A stretch of DNA of 64,000 nucleotides, taken from contig NC_081556.1 in the NCBI RefSeq assembly GCF_963082655.1, forward strand, positions 149,174,501 through 149,238,500, given 5' to 3'. The notes below the pieces were generated by a model. It made no database searches and had not been told where the DNA came from. It saw nothing but the letters and a program-made list of their open reading frames with translations. The DNA is from Stomoxys calcitrans (taxonomy: Eukaryota > Arthropoda > Insecta > Diptera > Muscidae). Shown here one piece after another: positions 30,371 through 45,300 of the stretch (its first letter is position 1; each line of letters begins with the position of its first letter). A program made the position numbers and the translations under genes.

Positions 30371-33300
30371 TTATTCCTCCGGAGGTCGAGCAGATGGATC
30401 ATCGCGGTCCATGGGTGGTGGAGACGTAAGCACTTCAACATTTTGTGCTGGTCCTTGAGTGAGGTAGCCTGCGGTAGGATTTATACCTAGAATAAAAAGA
30501 TTAAAAAATAAACGAAAAATAAAAATAATAAATTCTTAAAATTTACCTGTTAGATATCCTCTAACATTAGTATCGGTTATAAATAGGTCATGTCTTTGAT
30601 CTTTAAATTCTGCCCACACTGGATGTTTCTGCAGGATTTGATTCACACGATCTCCATAGTTGAGATTTGTAGTCATACCCTTAAGGGCAGCAACTATTTG
30701 TGCCTTAACAGCTGAAGCATTGTCAACGTAATCGAGACGGCTATCCAAAAGACCCAACAAGAAAGGAATGAGACCAGCTTCCAAGGATTGGCTTATTAAC
30801 GAATCCTGTTAAGTGTAGACACTGTTGTTAATTTTTTATATACAAAAATCTCGTGAAAAATTACTAACATGTTGATGCTTAAAAAGCCGACTTAAGGTTT
30901 CGCAAGACTTCTCTATGCAATCTCTGTTATGCTCCATGCACTTCTTCAAGGGCAAAATGCACTCGGTTTGCGAAATAGCACTGACACAAAACTGCAAAGG
31001 ACAAAAATTAATCCTTAGGCGACAAAAATTATTACTCGTGCATACCTCGGACAGGGATAATTGATGTAATACTGATAACGTATTCTTTGGTTGTACGGAC
31101 AATAGGTTAAACAATTTCGGTATATGGCCTAATACAGGAATGTCATCAGCCAAATTGGGCTGGGATCTCAATAATTCCACCAAGGCTGTGGTCGAAAGAT
31201 CCAAAACGTCTTTCTATTTTTTTTTGGAAATAAAAGTTTTAGTTTATCTTTCGACAATATTTAAAGCTATTACCCAATTACCTCTGACGAACTTTTACTT
31301 ATTTGATCAACAACAAAATCTAAGAGATCTGATAGGAATTGTTTGGGCTTTCGCAAGGTCCAAGCGGGATTAGCAACAAATAGACGCAAATAAACACCGG
31401 CCACAACTATCTCATTGGAAATAATATCTTTAAGAATTTCAGGATCCTTCCATAAATGCTTGGCATTGAGTTTTTGAGCTCGGTAGAAACTGTCACACAT
31501 ATCAGAAACAGCATCTCCCACATTAGCTCTAGTCTTATCGTTCCATATCAATTCTGGATGCTCATGTATCGACTCGAATAGCTGAACCGATGTTTGAGGC
31601 GACTCTATCATAGCATCCACAAATAGAGCAGGCAAAAATTTTGATACGGTTATGCGGACCTAAATGGAGATGGTTGCGAGACAAAGAAATATAAAGTGTT
31701 AGCTTCAATGCTTAAATCATGGAATATACCTTGGGTCCACTCAACCTATCAGCAGTCATTTTTGCCATAATCTCGGCACACATCTCTCGTATGGCAGGAT
31801 TGCGGGAATTACAAAACATGTCCAATAAATAAATAACGGCTCCTTTTATTTGGGCTTCTTTTATCATTTCTTGGACATTCATGAGCCCAGACAATGTCTC
31901 TAGCACCTTCTGTTGGCTTGCTCTTAAATCGGGATCTTTAAGGGCAACCAAGAAACTACCCAACAATTCGCAGGCTGCAATTTCCGTTATACAATCCTTA
32001 TTACGCGACACCAGGGCAACGACTTCCAAAGCCACCGTTTTAATTGTAGTATTCTAAGGAGTAAAAACGAGACTTAGCAACAAAACAACCAATAAAATGT
32101 GACAAACTTTACATCGCTAAACAGATTATTTGCCAAAAATCCAAATATCATATCAAAATTTCCTATACATTGAATTTCCACTTCGTGATTAGCCTTGATG
32201 ACAGCTATCAATGCTTTGAGCACCATTATGATATGCTGCTCCACATTGCCATCCTTGGCAAAATCATACTTATATTGACTTTGTATTTTCTGCTGTTCCA
32301 ACATCGCTTCAGTTTCTAACTTTTTTCGTGATTTTGAACGATTGTAGGCATTTAGAACTTCATCAAATGTCTTGCCACTTCTGTCTGTGGTTTGATGATG
32401 CTGCAGCTTAAGTTGAGGATGATTTGGGGCCAAGGTGGGTTTTAATATGCCATCACTAGCCACGCCGCCAGTTGAAGGTGAGACCACCGCATCTCCACTA
32501 TATGGTATGGTTTGAGATGAATTTTTCAAACACATCATGTAATGATAGGCTTGTTTCAAATATTCCAATAAATCCCAGGCAAATTGTTTGGGATTTTGTA
32601 TAGGGAATGTGGGCATATCATTATAGATGCGTATAAAAACACCACCAATTTGTAATTCATCTCTGAAAGTAAACGATAAAGAAAGTTATGAATGAAAAAT
32701 GCTGGCCGGCCAATGTTTGGCTTACTTGTGTGCATCAAATTCGTATTGTGATACCAATTGATGAATTTCCGTTATATCTTCAAAGGTTTCTTTAACTGAG
32801 GCCGAACGCTGTTGCTCTAGGAAATCTAAAAGTTGTGCTCTGGTTCCATTGTCCCAAATTAAATAAGGATTGCGTGTGTTCGATGTAAGTAGTTTTAAAA
32901 TCTGAAAAAGATGAATATCTACGATTAGGCAATAGGTCTGTTCAGGTACTTTTCCAGCTAACTTTTCCATTTAACTATCTTAAAAAAAAAAATTTTAAAT
33001 TTAAAAAATTTGCCGGCAAAAGTTTGCGAACGTATTTTGTTCCAAAATAATGGTTGCTGCCTTGAATCTTGTTAAAAAGTTAAATATTTATTTATTTTGA
33101 TTCTGAGCTTATTTATATGTATAAAATTCAATTTGTGTTTGTTTGTTTTTTTGTTCCGTATATACTCAAAAACGGCTGAACCGATTACCTTGAAATTTTA
33201 ACAGTTTGTGTAGGTTGGTCTAGAAGGAAACATAGGCTATATAATTTTTTTATATCGGGAGGGGGCGGACCCTCCCCCTTACCCCAAAAGTACTACCCAA

Positions 33301-36300
33301 AAATAAAAGTGGACCGATTGGGACAATATGGGATTCAAATGAAAGGTATTCAAGAGTAGAGTACGAATTTCATAAAAAAAAGTTGGGTCCAAGTACCTGG
33401 GGGACAATATAGGGATCGGGACAAATTAGATATCGGGTGGATATCTAATATCTATCGAACATATATTCGACATTCATGTCAATATGGGACTCAAATGCGG
33501 TAGATTACAAATATGGCATAAAACACTAGGTCCAAGTAATGGCAGGCCGCCCATCCCCAAATACCCCCCAAATGGGCATATTAGCCGACTATTGACTATG
33601 AATGGTATTAGAGAGTAGATTACGAATATGACATTAAAATTTGCGTTCAAGTCAAGGTGGCGCTTTTATTCCTAAAAATATGTCAAATGGGTTATTTGAC
33701 CTATTATGACAATATGGGGCTCAAATGAAAGGTATTTGAGAGTAGAAAACGAATTTGATATCTATATTTGGAGCCAAGTGTTTTGGGGTACGCCCTAAAG
33801 CACCCCCTAAACTGAACTTCATTTTTGTTGGGAATAACGAACGAATTTTATATCCATATTTTAGTCGAGAACAAAACCCTAATGAAGAACATTATCATCA
33901 GGAACTGAGAAGGGGCTAATTATTAAACATCAATGAGTGCTTTCCGATTCAAGTTTAAACTCAATGATAAGGCAACTTTTTTTATAGCCGAGTGCAAACG
34001 GCGTCCGCAGTGTGACACCTGTTTGGGTGTCAGATATTAGAGAGATAAAGAAGGCGCAGCGGAGTGGGTCCGGTTTGGCTATTAGTAAATATAAATTTAG
34101 TATCTCTGCCCACTCCTGCGTTCTATTCCGCTGGGAAGTAAAGTACGCGAACGACATCCAGTAAGAATTTACGCAAATTTGCACAAAATTTTGGAGTGCG
34201 CGAACACACATAATATGTATATTATCAATGCTGTTTTATTTTAGTACATACTATATAGTGCAAATCACTATTAATCGGTTATTACTAACTGTTATCGCAT
34301 ATCGTTAACTTCCCCGTATTATTTTGCAGTGCAATACTATGTAAAACATCTGAATTGTAGAAATTGAATTGGATAGGACCAAAACAAAACACGGTAAAAG
34401 GATATAAACAAACTACAGATTTACAAAAAATAGATTAAATGGGCAAAATTTTTAAAAAATATGAGTTAGCTACAAGATTTGGACAAAACTCTGAAGTCAA
34501 ATGCTTGTCAACACATCTCAGATTAGCATATGTACTTACTTCGCAATCCTTTTCCTTCGTCAGCTTATTTGCTATATACTTGGTGAGTAAACGTTCCAAG
34601 ACTTGATTTACCACTGCATTTTGAGCTTCAGACGTTACAACATACTTTTGTGTTAAAAGATCCAAAACTTTGGCGGCCTTGTGATCGGGTGATGTAGCTT
34701 CCGAACTGGCTGTGGAATCCTGTTTACCTACAACAGCTACTGATGTCGGTGAATTGCTGTTTAAGCTGGCAGCTTCCTGGCCCGTAGTTATAGCCAATTG
34801 TTTATTTTGCAAAGGATTTTGTGCATTTTGGGTATACGTTGTGGGTTTCGTTTTGGGTGGTGGCGGTGCACTGGCTTTTGCACTTGCATTGGTAGGTGAA
34901 TTATTTCCTGATGAAGACACAGATTTACTATCAGTCTTGGAGCGCAGCTCTAGGCCATAGCCCGCCAGAGCTATACATGCTAAGACTGACATTTTTGCCA
35001 AGGTATTTGCCTGTTGTTGTTGGTTGGTTTTATCGCTCACCTCCACACCGCTTTCATCCAGCGTGTAATCATACTCGAAGCAGAAAAGTAATAGGGACCA
35101 TAGCACTCCATTACAGGCCAGATTACATTGTAATTCATGGTTGTTGGCAGCCAAACTGGTAACCAAACTAACCGAGAGGGTGTGTTTAAAATAAACCACA
35201 CGACATACATCCGACATTAGGCGTGGAAGGGTAATGATCTTCTGTTTGCACTTCTCAAAGTTGCAGGCGACTTCAAAGCAACGCGTCACATTTGAAATCA
35301 CTTGATAGTGCAACGATTCTGGCTTAGAGTCGGCACCCATTATGGAAACGCAACGATCGTAGGCCTCAAGCAAGGCTTCAATGCCCTCTTCTCTTCTCAG
35401 CTCTTCAGCGTTTAGAGCGGAGCAATGCACAGTATGGTAACAAAGTTCTGAAGCAGCGGTAAGCAGCTGAGTCTCCTTAGAGAACAAATCGTCATCCTTG
35501 GTCTCCAAACGTATGGTTTTAATAAGTTGGGGATAGCCAGCATATTTATAGGGACGTAAAACTGGAAAACAACGTTGTTGAAAATTGTAAAAACATAAAT
35601 CAGTTGCACCACTTACCATCGGCATATCTTTCAAATAAAATGCTTTGTGTCCTTAAAATTAGCACAATATTATTGGGATCCGGACCACCTGAACTCCATA
35701 CATTGCGTGAGCACAAGAACTCGTAGGCTTGATTGACTTTTTCGAAAACTTCGCGACCATTGGGATTTTTGTCCGGATGGTATATCTGAGCCAAGCGGTA
35801 GTAACTTTTCCTTATCATGGATTCATCTGGTTTAGGGTGTTTGTTCAAATCGATGCCTAAATCGTTGTATGCTTGCTGGACGGTCATTTGCGGGGGTTTC
35901 TTCTCCACCTCTTTGCGCCAGGCATCCAAGGTATGCTTCAACAATTGCACTGGATCCGATATGGGCCAATTGGGAAATTTCTGTGTATCACATAAATGCC
36001 TCAAATAATAGATATGGCAAAACAGTTCATGTTCTAATTGAGGATAGCTTATAGCAGGTATGGCAAGGTATGGGTATCTAAAATTACAATACAAAAAAAA
36101 AAATCCAAAAATTACCCTCGAGCTAAGCTATGGACCGTTAAAGAGGCTTACCTGGCCATTGTATGGCCTTTAAGGCGCGGAGTAAAATCAGCGATATGTG
36201 CTGCTATTTTTTCTATTAACAATCGTCGCATTTCTGAACTCCATATAACTTCAGGTGTATCAAACTCTCCCAAAAATATTTCCGCAAACTTCTCGGCACT

Positions 36301-39300
36301 GTAATTTTCTAGGAAGCAAACCATGGCTTCTGGCAGCAATTGTCCCAATATGCTGCGATGCATTATGCCTGACTGTGAGGTTTCCTCACTACGAAAACCC
36401 TGTTTCATGTGAGTCATTTTAAGAAACTTTGTTATGGGCAAAATATTGCTGCCGCTGTACATTAACATGAAATAGAAGACACCTGTCAAATAGACCTTGG
36501 GCATTTCCGGATTATCTTGCATGATTTGACACAATAGAGTGGCTACACGTTCCAAAAGCCCCGGGTCATGGGTCAAACAAACTTGGACAATGTGCGGCAA
36601 ACATATGAATTCAGAAAGTTTACGTGACAATTTTGGTCCGGGAATCAGCACAGCTTGACCATTTTGTGTTCTCGAAGGGAAAAAGCTGGTGCACTTAATT
36701 AGAATATCCAAAATCATAGAAGATAGCTCCGTTTCGTTATATAAAGGTTGACCTTTGGCAATAAGGCACCACTTAAGTTGGGGTATCTGCTGCAAAGAAC
36801 GCCAGCCATCCATGCCTATGGCCCAGCATCTTGTTTTAGGTGTTATGATCCCTTTCGACCACAGCTCCTTTAACTCCGAGTAAGTAATGGGACCCTGACG
36901 TTCAGGTTTTTGACCCTCTTTTTCTATATTATAATACCAATCCTTTTCTTCATATTGTTGCATGTTGGGACCAGCCTCAATGACATTGGTTTTGGTGTTG
37001 GGCTGTGCACGACCCTGATGTAAATGGGCCAGTGTTATAAGATCCACTAGACACTGAACGTGTTCTACCAGCGGTCTGCAATTCGATTTCTCCAATACCA
37101 AGCAGGATATCAGATGTATGAGGGCATCTCTTAACGAGGGCGAATAGCACTAAGGAAACACAAAATATCGATTCACATGGGAAGTTAGAAGGTAAATCAT
37201 AAACGATTTTCTTACACGATCGCTTAATTGTAGTATGTATGACATATCACCAAATTGGCCAATTTCGCTGTGATAACGTTTGTACACCTTTGCCAACGCC
37301 TGTAGCGAAGTTACAGTCAGTTGATCATCATTTACACGTTGGCGACATAAAACACGCCGATAAAGAGCATTGAAAAGTTCCACTCTGAAATGAAAACAAA
37401 CATAAAAAACAGATCAGAATGACTTTCAGTAAACGGGCCCCTTTCAGATGTATGTCCTTTCATGCTGAACATTAGTTCGCGAATGACTAATGGCGACGCG
37501 AGTGGTGTGTGATCATTGCCTATTTTTTTCTTGAGCTACATTTTTATTTTATTATATTAGTTTATTAGACTTTTCCCCGGGCAATGCTTATGTACTGAGT
37601 ATGTTACAAATCCTCCTCCACTCTTTGGTATTGGGTTTTGAAAAAACAAAACAAAAAGACTTACGGATCCTTCACCAAATTCTGTGGCCAATCATCTTTT
37701 TCCAATATCAAACGTATATAATAGTCTCCAATTTGTATTTCATCTGCCAAGCACTAAGAAAAAGAAATTAAGAAAATAAGCATTGCCTCAAATGAAAACT
37801 GGCTACGCTTACCTGGTAGGTAACTTCAAATTCCTGATAATTCCAAGCCACTATGGTATTACCAGCCAAGTCGCGGTCATTAATAAATTGTCTCAACTCA
37901 TTTTCCAAAGATATTCTCAATTCCTCTCGAGTCTAAAATTTATGTATGCATAAAGGCTATGATAGCAAATTTCTTAGGATTTGTTACCCACCTTATGATT
38001 CCATATCAAATTGGGTAAACTGTGGTCTTTGGTGAAATTATAAAAGAAATATGGAAGATTAACAATGGTTTCCGAAGTCTTTTTGCGTTGCCGGCGATTG
38101 CGCAAAACAACAGGTCTATTTTTTAATGCTTGCGCAGCAGTATCCTGTTGTTCGATTAGGCTCATGCCCCAATGTTTTATGCCCTGTAAAAAATTAAAGT
38201 ATTTGAGAAAAAACATATTGGCTGAAACTCAAGACAATTAATGGCCGCGATTAATTTTTCGGCCTATATATTAATAGATTCCCTAAAACAACCACGTATT
38301 GTTTTCTCTGACATGCTTTGTGTTCTAAAGCTCTGTACTGCTTCATACCTGTAAATGCTTTTCGATGACATTTTTACGAGTCCTATTGGAATGTTGAATG
38401 GCAAATTTTAAATTATCACGGAAATTCAATTTGTCTTCCTCTACATCGTTTTCGGGAACGGTCTCTTCCGACTCCAGAAACATCAACAAACCTGCAGGCT
38501 GTAAAAACACAATGCTAAGTATCAAAACTAATAGCTTATATTGGTTTTACTTACAAATATTCGCTTAAACAAGTCAATGGCATCGTTATTATCGGTTATC
38601 CATAGTCCTATCAAGTGTCTAGATAATTGACGGTGTGTAGCTAGAGTCGGGTCATTGGATGGTGTATAAAGAGCCACCAGCAAATGGCGACACAATGCGG
38701 CCTCATCTAAAGCCAGCGATTGCATTTGTTGGGCAACTTGCAGCTCTCCCTCCTCAATAATCGCTCTTAAAACCAAACCTGCTCCCTTAACAATGGCCAA
38801 TGAAGGATGTTGAAATAATTTATAGAGGTAACGCCCTCTTTCTGCCACCAGCTCTAAAAGTATATCGAATTGTTTGCCATCTGTGGTCTCACTGTAAGGC
38901 ACACATAATGCAAATGTTAGGAAATCCAACATTGCGGATAAAACTAATGCACCGCTGCCATGACTGACATGGGTAGTCCACATATTGAGCAAAGTTTCCA
39001 AAAATGATTTCGATGATAGTATGGATGATTTGTTAAGTTGTTCCTGTTTCAAATCGTGATCTGAGTTTACAGAATGCATTAGGGAATTGATCATATCAAT
39101 AGCCGAGTAAGTAACGGCCAAGTCTTTTCTTCTCAGAGCCGCCACAATTTTGGTGCCAATAATTTCACGAAATCCTGGTAGATTGGTAAATGCAGCATAA
39201 CCCACTTTGCTGGCAAGTAAACGAGTCAATGCATGAAATATGGCTTCCAATTCCAAATTGGTTAGCTGGGCTGTGGGATTGTCGACTTCTTTTTGGGCCA

Positions 39301-42300
39301 AAGCTTGCAAAGCACTAAGTATAAGCTTTTCCTTGTTCTCAGCAAATATACTCTGAAAGTAATTTTTGATATCAGTAGTAGTAGTAGTAGTACTTTGAAA
39401 AAAAAGGACACCATCACCCCCTTCTAACTTACATCTTGTGTTACACTATAGTTCAAACCACTGTGTGGAACATTTGCATTGAAACGTTCTAGGACTTCAT
39501 AGCGTTTTGCTGGACTTTGAAAATTATTCATAACCAAGCGCAGCAGATTGGCTTCAGTCTCTTCGTCCACACAACAATTGAGTGGCACATAGCGTTTTCC
39601 ACGAGGAGTATTTACAATTTGTATATGTACATCTTGGTTGCCACTAGAACGCACCGCGTCTAGCAGTGTAGCCAACAAGGAGTCTCGATCATTTGTTGTA
39701 TACGAGCGCACAATTCCATTTTTGTATTCAATACAAAATTTTTGCAGATTATCCTTATCACGTACTAGTGCAAATACCTCACACAGGGGTCTTAAAGTAC
39801 AAACACTATATGTTTGAGGGTCACGTTCCAGTACAGTCGTCTCGGTTAGGCAGAGTATACGCTTGACAGGATCTGGATGACGCGGTGTAACTTTCTGCAC
39901 AGTAAATTCGGTCATAGAAGTTTGGAATTGATCGCCGCTGTAAGTATAACAAAATATTATTTAACGGTTTTGGGAGAATGTAAGGCTTTTCCACCTGTAT
40001 TTTCCAAAGCGTTGCCTTTCAAACTGTTCCAGTGTTATCTGGGACTTTAATATCTTTATGTCTATGCCCAGAAATTGTGATGATTTTTGTGCTATATTCT
40101 GCACAATTTCAAGATGGTTCGTTGCCTTAAACAAGTGCAGCCGACTGAACCCTCCATAGGCCATAACAATACCGCCTTCATAGTCAGAAATCCCTGCTTA
40201 AAACGGGCGCATTAAAGGAAAATATAAGATGAGATATGTGTGAAATATACATATAGGGACAATAGAAGCTGAAGCAATACAAAACAATGTTAAGGCAGTG
40301 TTGCTAAGGCCAACCAGAGCCAACTGATATGCAATAGAGGGAGTAAGTTTCAAGTGCCAAGAAATTTAGAAAAAATGTTGATGCTCCATTTTACATACCA
40401 ATCGTCCCTGCGGCATGTTTTAGCCTAAAGTTGGTGCATTTTATGTTTAATCTATTTCTAGCTATTTCCGAAAACCAAATACCATGAGGCCGTTTTGCCA
40501 AACTCTAAGCTAAAACATAAAAAGTGTGATACCTATTATGCCCTCTATGTCCTTGTACATATAACTGGCAAGTATTTCATTTGTCGTAGGGTCCAATTGA
40601 TCCAATGAACATGGTGTCACTTCTAGTACTGTTGGCAAACTTATACCAGACCAATGGTATTTGTAAGCTGAGAAGCGCTGTAATGAAAAGAATTTTATTA
40701 TATTAACCTCAGCGGGAGAAAACAAGATGCATGAGCATTAGAGTGGGCATTTGGAGAGGTTATGGAAAGTAATAAAAACCTAACGGTGGAGAAACATATG
40801 TATATATCTTATCGAAGAGTGCTTTATGGTTAAAGCTCAATCAGAGAGTATCCTTTTTTATAATTAAATTCAAATCATGGCACAGATTAGCACCTCAACA
40901 AAATTTTAATTTTTGATAGATGACAAGATTGATAGATTGCTACGTTTTATTTTGGTACTATATAGTTGCTTTGTTTTATTTTAGTAGTATTAACTAAAAA
41001 TCACGATTAATGTGGTTTCTTATTTTCTGTTATCGCATGATATCGATAACTTACCAGTACAACTTTCCAGAACTTCTGACGTGCACTGGATAGATGGAAA
41101 ATTAAAAACATCGTACACATGATGTGCCATGTAGGTTAGTTTGTACTGGCAGTGCTTTACAGACTCACTTAGACAATTTTAAGTCCATTGTGATAACAAA
41201 GTAGAGACATACCAACTGGTAATCCAAACGCGCCAACTTGGCTACCGGCTTCCATGGCAGCCGTTTGTACGTACCGGATTGACCCGATGGAATTCTTCAT
41301 CGGCAAGGGCTGTCACCTCGGTGTTCAACACACTGCTACAACAACAAATATATGTATGTAGGTGATAGAAAACTAACGATAATATCGATATCTATTATTA
41401 GAAATATAAAATGATGCGAATATCGATAGTTTGCCAGCTAATATATATAATTTTTTGTTAATATAGGCTGTTGCCGATTGATAGCAAAGTTGTAGAGCTT
41501 GTAAAAATATGACGTTTAGTGGGATGAATAATTTTTGAGTAGAATTCAAAGCAAATGTTGACGGTTATAAAGCAGAGTTCCATGTAGCTGCTTACACACA
41601 CATATTTATTTGTTTATGATTTACTGATGATTTTGTTAAATATATAATAATGTCACATTGCCATTTGAAAATTGATGATAAATGCTACACTGTTGAAAGA
41701 AATTGGCAGAACAAAATGTTTTTAACAATTTTTGTTTGTTTCTCTTTCGAGACGAGCTCAATGATCGGAGATGCAAATGGAAAAGGAAAGCCAAAGATAG
41801 CAACCACTATGGGACGCGTTTCGTCTTTGGTTTAGAAGACTTTTCAACCATATTAGGTGTGATGGCTTCAAGGGTCGTGCGTTGGTATGTTGTATTTGAA
41901 TCGTATTAATTTGCGAAAAAGCATCTATGATACAATTACCACATTAGCCAAGCTCGACAACCCCGCTTATTTGCTGTACTTTTTCCAATGCATTTATTTT
42001 TGTGTAATGGCAGTCATTCTGTCTGTGGTAAATTACACTTCTTCCGTACCACACATGATTTTGATCATCTGTTGGAAGTTGTATTGATGGCTTCGAACGC
42101 TAAGACAACGGCAATAGCTCACGCTGTTCCTCCGTGTGCCCAGGTTCGAATCCCGGCGGGGCTTCGCCGAGACATTTGCAACCTCTATATTTGTTGGAAG
42201 GCGTCGGCATCAGCAACCATTTGGCTTTTACATGTTAATAAAATCATCATTAATCCAAAGAGACTTTTATCTGTGAACAATGCCCAAGTATTTAATTATT

Positions 42301-45300
42301 CTAATTGCAAGTTTACGAAACAATTTTTTTTTTATGCAAGTCTTGGATAATTTTCAATAAATTTTGATTATTTGAAATATTGGGTTGCCCAAAAAGTAAT
42401 TGCGGATTTTTCATATAGTCGGCGTTGACAAATTTTTTCACAGCTTGTGACTCTGTAATTTCATTCTTTCTTCTGTCAGTTATCAGCTGTTACTTTTAGC
42501 TTGCTTTTTTTTTTTTTTTTTTTTGGACTTTCAGAACGAATGGCGGAGACAAGTCTCACATATGCCAGGTTATATCCAGGAGCAGCCGTCCACACTGCCA
42601 AACTTAAACGATATCACAAAGTGATGTAGGTGCTAAATCCTCCAAAAAGCTCGTATTAATTCCAATTATATGTTCCTTTTTCGTCAAGAAGTGTTGAAAG
42701 TGGTTGAGTCTATCGTCAGGATTGTTGTACGTCGAGGGTGCTTATGCTATTAATCGAGAAGATGCAATAGAAAAAGAAATTAGCATCTAAATATCACATT
42801 CGCCCAAGAGGGCATATATCACAGATCCATTAAACTACTCCAAGTAAAGTGGTAAGGTGAGTGTACAATGAGATGGTGGTATGGACAAACAAAGCATCAA
42901 ATAAAGAAGCGAACATGTAACAGCATACATGAAGCGATCAGATTCATTCATCAAACATCAATTTTAGCTTCTTGGATGAAACACAATAAACATTTATATT
43001 CAGGTACTTGTTTACACTCAAGCAGGTCCTTGAGATTGGTATATTTACTAAAAATACTAAAACGAGATCTCAGTGAGCGATATTTAGGGCACTCAAAAAT
43101 CATGTGCCCCACAGATTCCCGACAGCCACATATGTCAAAAAAGCATGACAAACCGGGGTTAAATCTATGCAAATAGGTTTTATCATAGGTGTGTCCTGTA
43201 AACATTCTATTAAGTATCTTTTTCTCCGCAGGTTCCAAGTCAGCCCCTAGGAACCAGGGACGGGAGGGAATATCAGGAAACATCTCAAAGAACTTTCTGC
43301 CTTTTTCAGTAGATTTCAAACGATAGTCACGATTCCAAATATCATATATCTCATCCTTTATACGCCTTAACCCTTCCTCGAGGGTGTAATCAAAATTAAC
43401 AGGGGCACCAATATCAGCTGCATACTTAGCCAGCCAGTCAGCAGTCTCATTGATTTTAATACCAACGTGGGCAGGTGCCCATACAATATGGCATTTGTTG
43501 ATATTAGAGAAATTCAGCTTCCGAAAAATTCCAGCAACAAGGTGATTCTTCGTACGAGGGGCACTCAGCAGTCTGCAGGCATTTAGACTATCCGTAAAGA
43601 CAACAAATTCACAGCAGCCATCCTCCACCGCAATCTCAACTGCCTTAAGCAGCGCTATTAACTCAGAGAAGAGGCTTGACGTCTTCCCCTGAATTCTAAA
43701 CAGGAACCGCTGATCCCGCGTGGCATTAAAAACGGCACATCCAGCACTCCCAGCCTTCACCGATGCATCCGTGGCAAACACAACAAAACCATCATCTTTA
43801 TACTCCGCTATCTCTTTGCAATACATTTTCTGAAAAATCTCTTTAGCAACATTGGCTCTGTCTCCACAAACAATCGAAGACCGCACCGTCAGACTGACAG
43901 GCCTGCACTCTTCCTCTACAACAGAAATCACATCAAAAATCTCCTGAAACATGTGATAAACATGACTATAGCTGGAGCGTACATACGGGTTTTCCGCAAC
44001 CATTGCGTATAAATCTGGGTTCATAGATTTCACTCTTAATAACTCCCTAGCCGTCAGCCACAAACTGCGCTCCGCGGCAGGCATCTCATTTGCAAGGGCA
44101 TAGATCACATGAATTGGCGTAGAGGGCGTCACTCCCAAACATCTTCTCAGAGTGGCATTTTGAGTTGTCATAATCTTCTTATTTATACTCATCGGAGTAT
44201 GGGCTGCAGTAGCCCTCGCATACTCCAGCTTCGATCTTATCAGAGAACGATATAGATTAAGAGCTACGGCTGGATCCAGACCTCCCTTAACAGGTGTCAG
44301 AAATTTAAAAACATTTTTTCTTGACTCAACTTCCTTGGCAATTCGAGTGTAGTGGTCTTTAACGGATAACGATGCAGTTATCGTCCTTCCTAGATACTTA
44401 AGGGTCTTGACTTGTTGAATCACAGCTCCATTAACAGACAGGCTCACCTTCTTCCTGCTGCCCTTCGCCAAGTACATAATCTGGGATTTATCCGCCTGAA
44501 AGGAAAGATTTAATTCTTTGCATAGATCATAAAAGGCTTGCACCTTCGTCTGAAGCTTCTTCTCCGCTTCATTAAAGTCTTTATCAAACACCATTATCAA
44601 GAAATCATCCGCATATTGGTAAACCAAGCTAGACCAATCTTCTATTCCGTGTAGGTTCTTCGTGTAAACATTAAATAGCAGCGGGGATAAACAGCTCCCT
44701 TGCGGCAGACCATCGACAACAGTGGTTGTGCTTTTGCCAAGACACAAAATCCTATTTGACAAAAAATTGCGTATCCACGCTATATAATGCATCTCCAAAC
44801 CACAATCAACCAAAATCTTGCTCAGTACCTCAATCTTGACACAGTTATAAGCATTTGCGATGTCTAGGGCCACAATCATAACTTTAAAACCATTCGCCTT
44901 AAGAACCGCAGTACGGTGCAATAAATCATTAACACAGGATGAGGTAGACCTCCCCCTCCTGTATGCAAAGCATCGCTCAGGCAAGAAACCCATAGCCTCC
45001 AGAAAGCAAGCAACCTTATCCTTAACCATAAGATTAATCATTTTCAGGAAGACAGCTATTAAAGAGATTGGTCTGAAATTCCTATAATCCTTCAAATCTT
45101 TGCCCGGCTTAGGCACCGGCACAATCTTGATCCTTCTCCAGCCATCTCTGATTAGATTATTCGCAAAGCAATTATTAAGGGCAGTAAACAAAACGCTCTT
45201 AGAGATATCCGGAAGTGCTTTGATCATGTCATACGTAATGCCGTCACAGCCACCAGCCGACGCCTTTCTTTTGCCATTCAGCACTCTTTCAAAATCCTCA

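Noticed and set aside
32902..32970. ATG-initiated extension ([11 protein letters not shown]) at the start of an Rme-8 exon
   Set aside because: The conserved family sequence joins exon 14 directly to [16 protein letters not shown] after a good TTTTTCAG acceptor, so the extension is intronic.
41650..42350. Overlapping plus-strand frames of 60-120 codons in Rme-8 intron 2
   Set aside because: They overlap in different frames, have low-complexity composition, cross a tRNA-like SINE head and lack domains.
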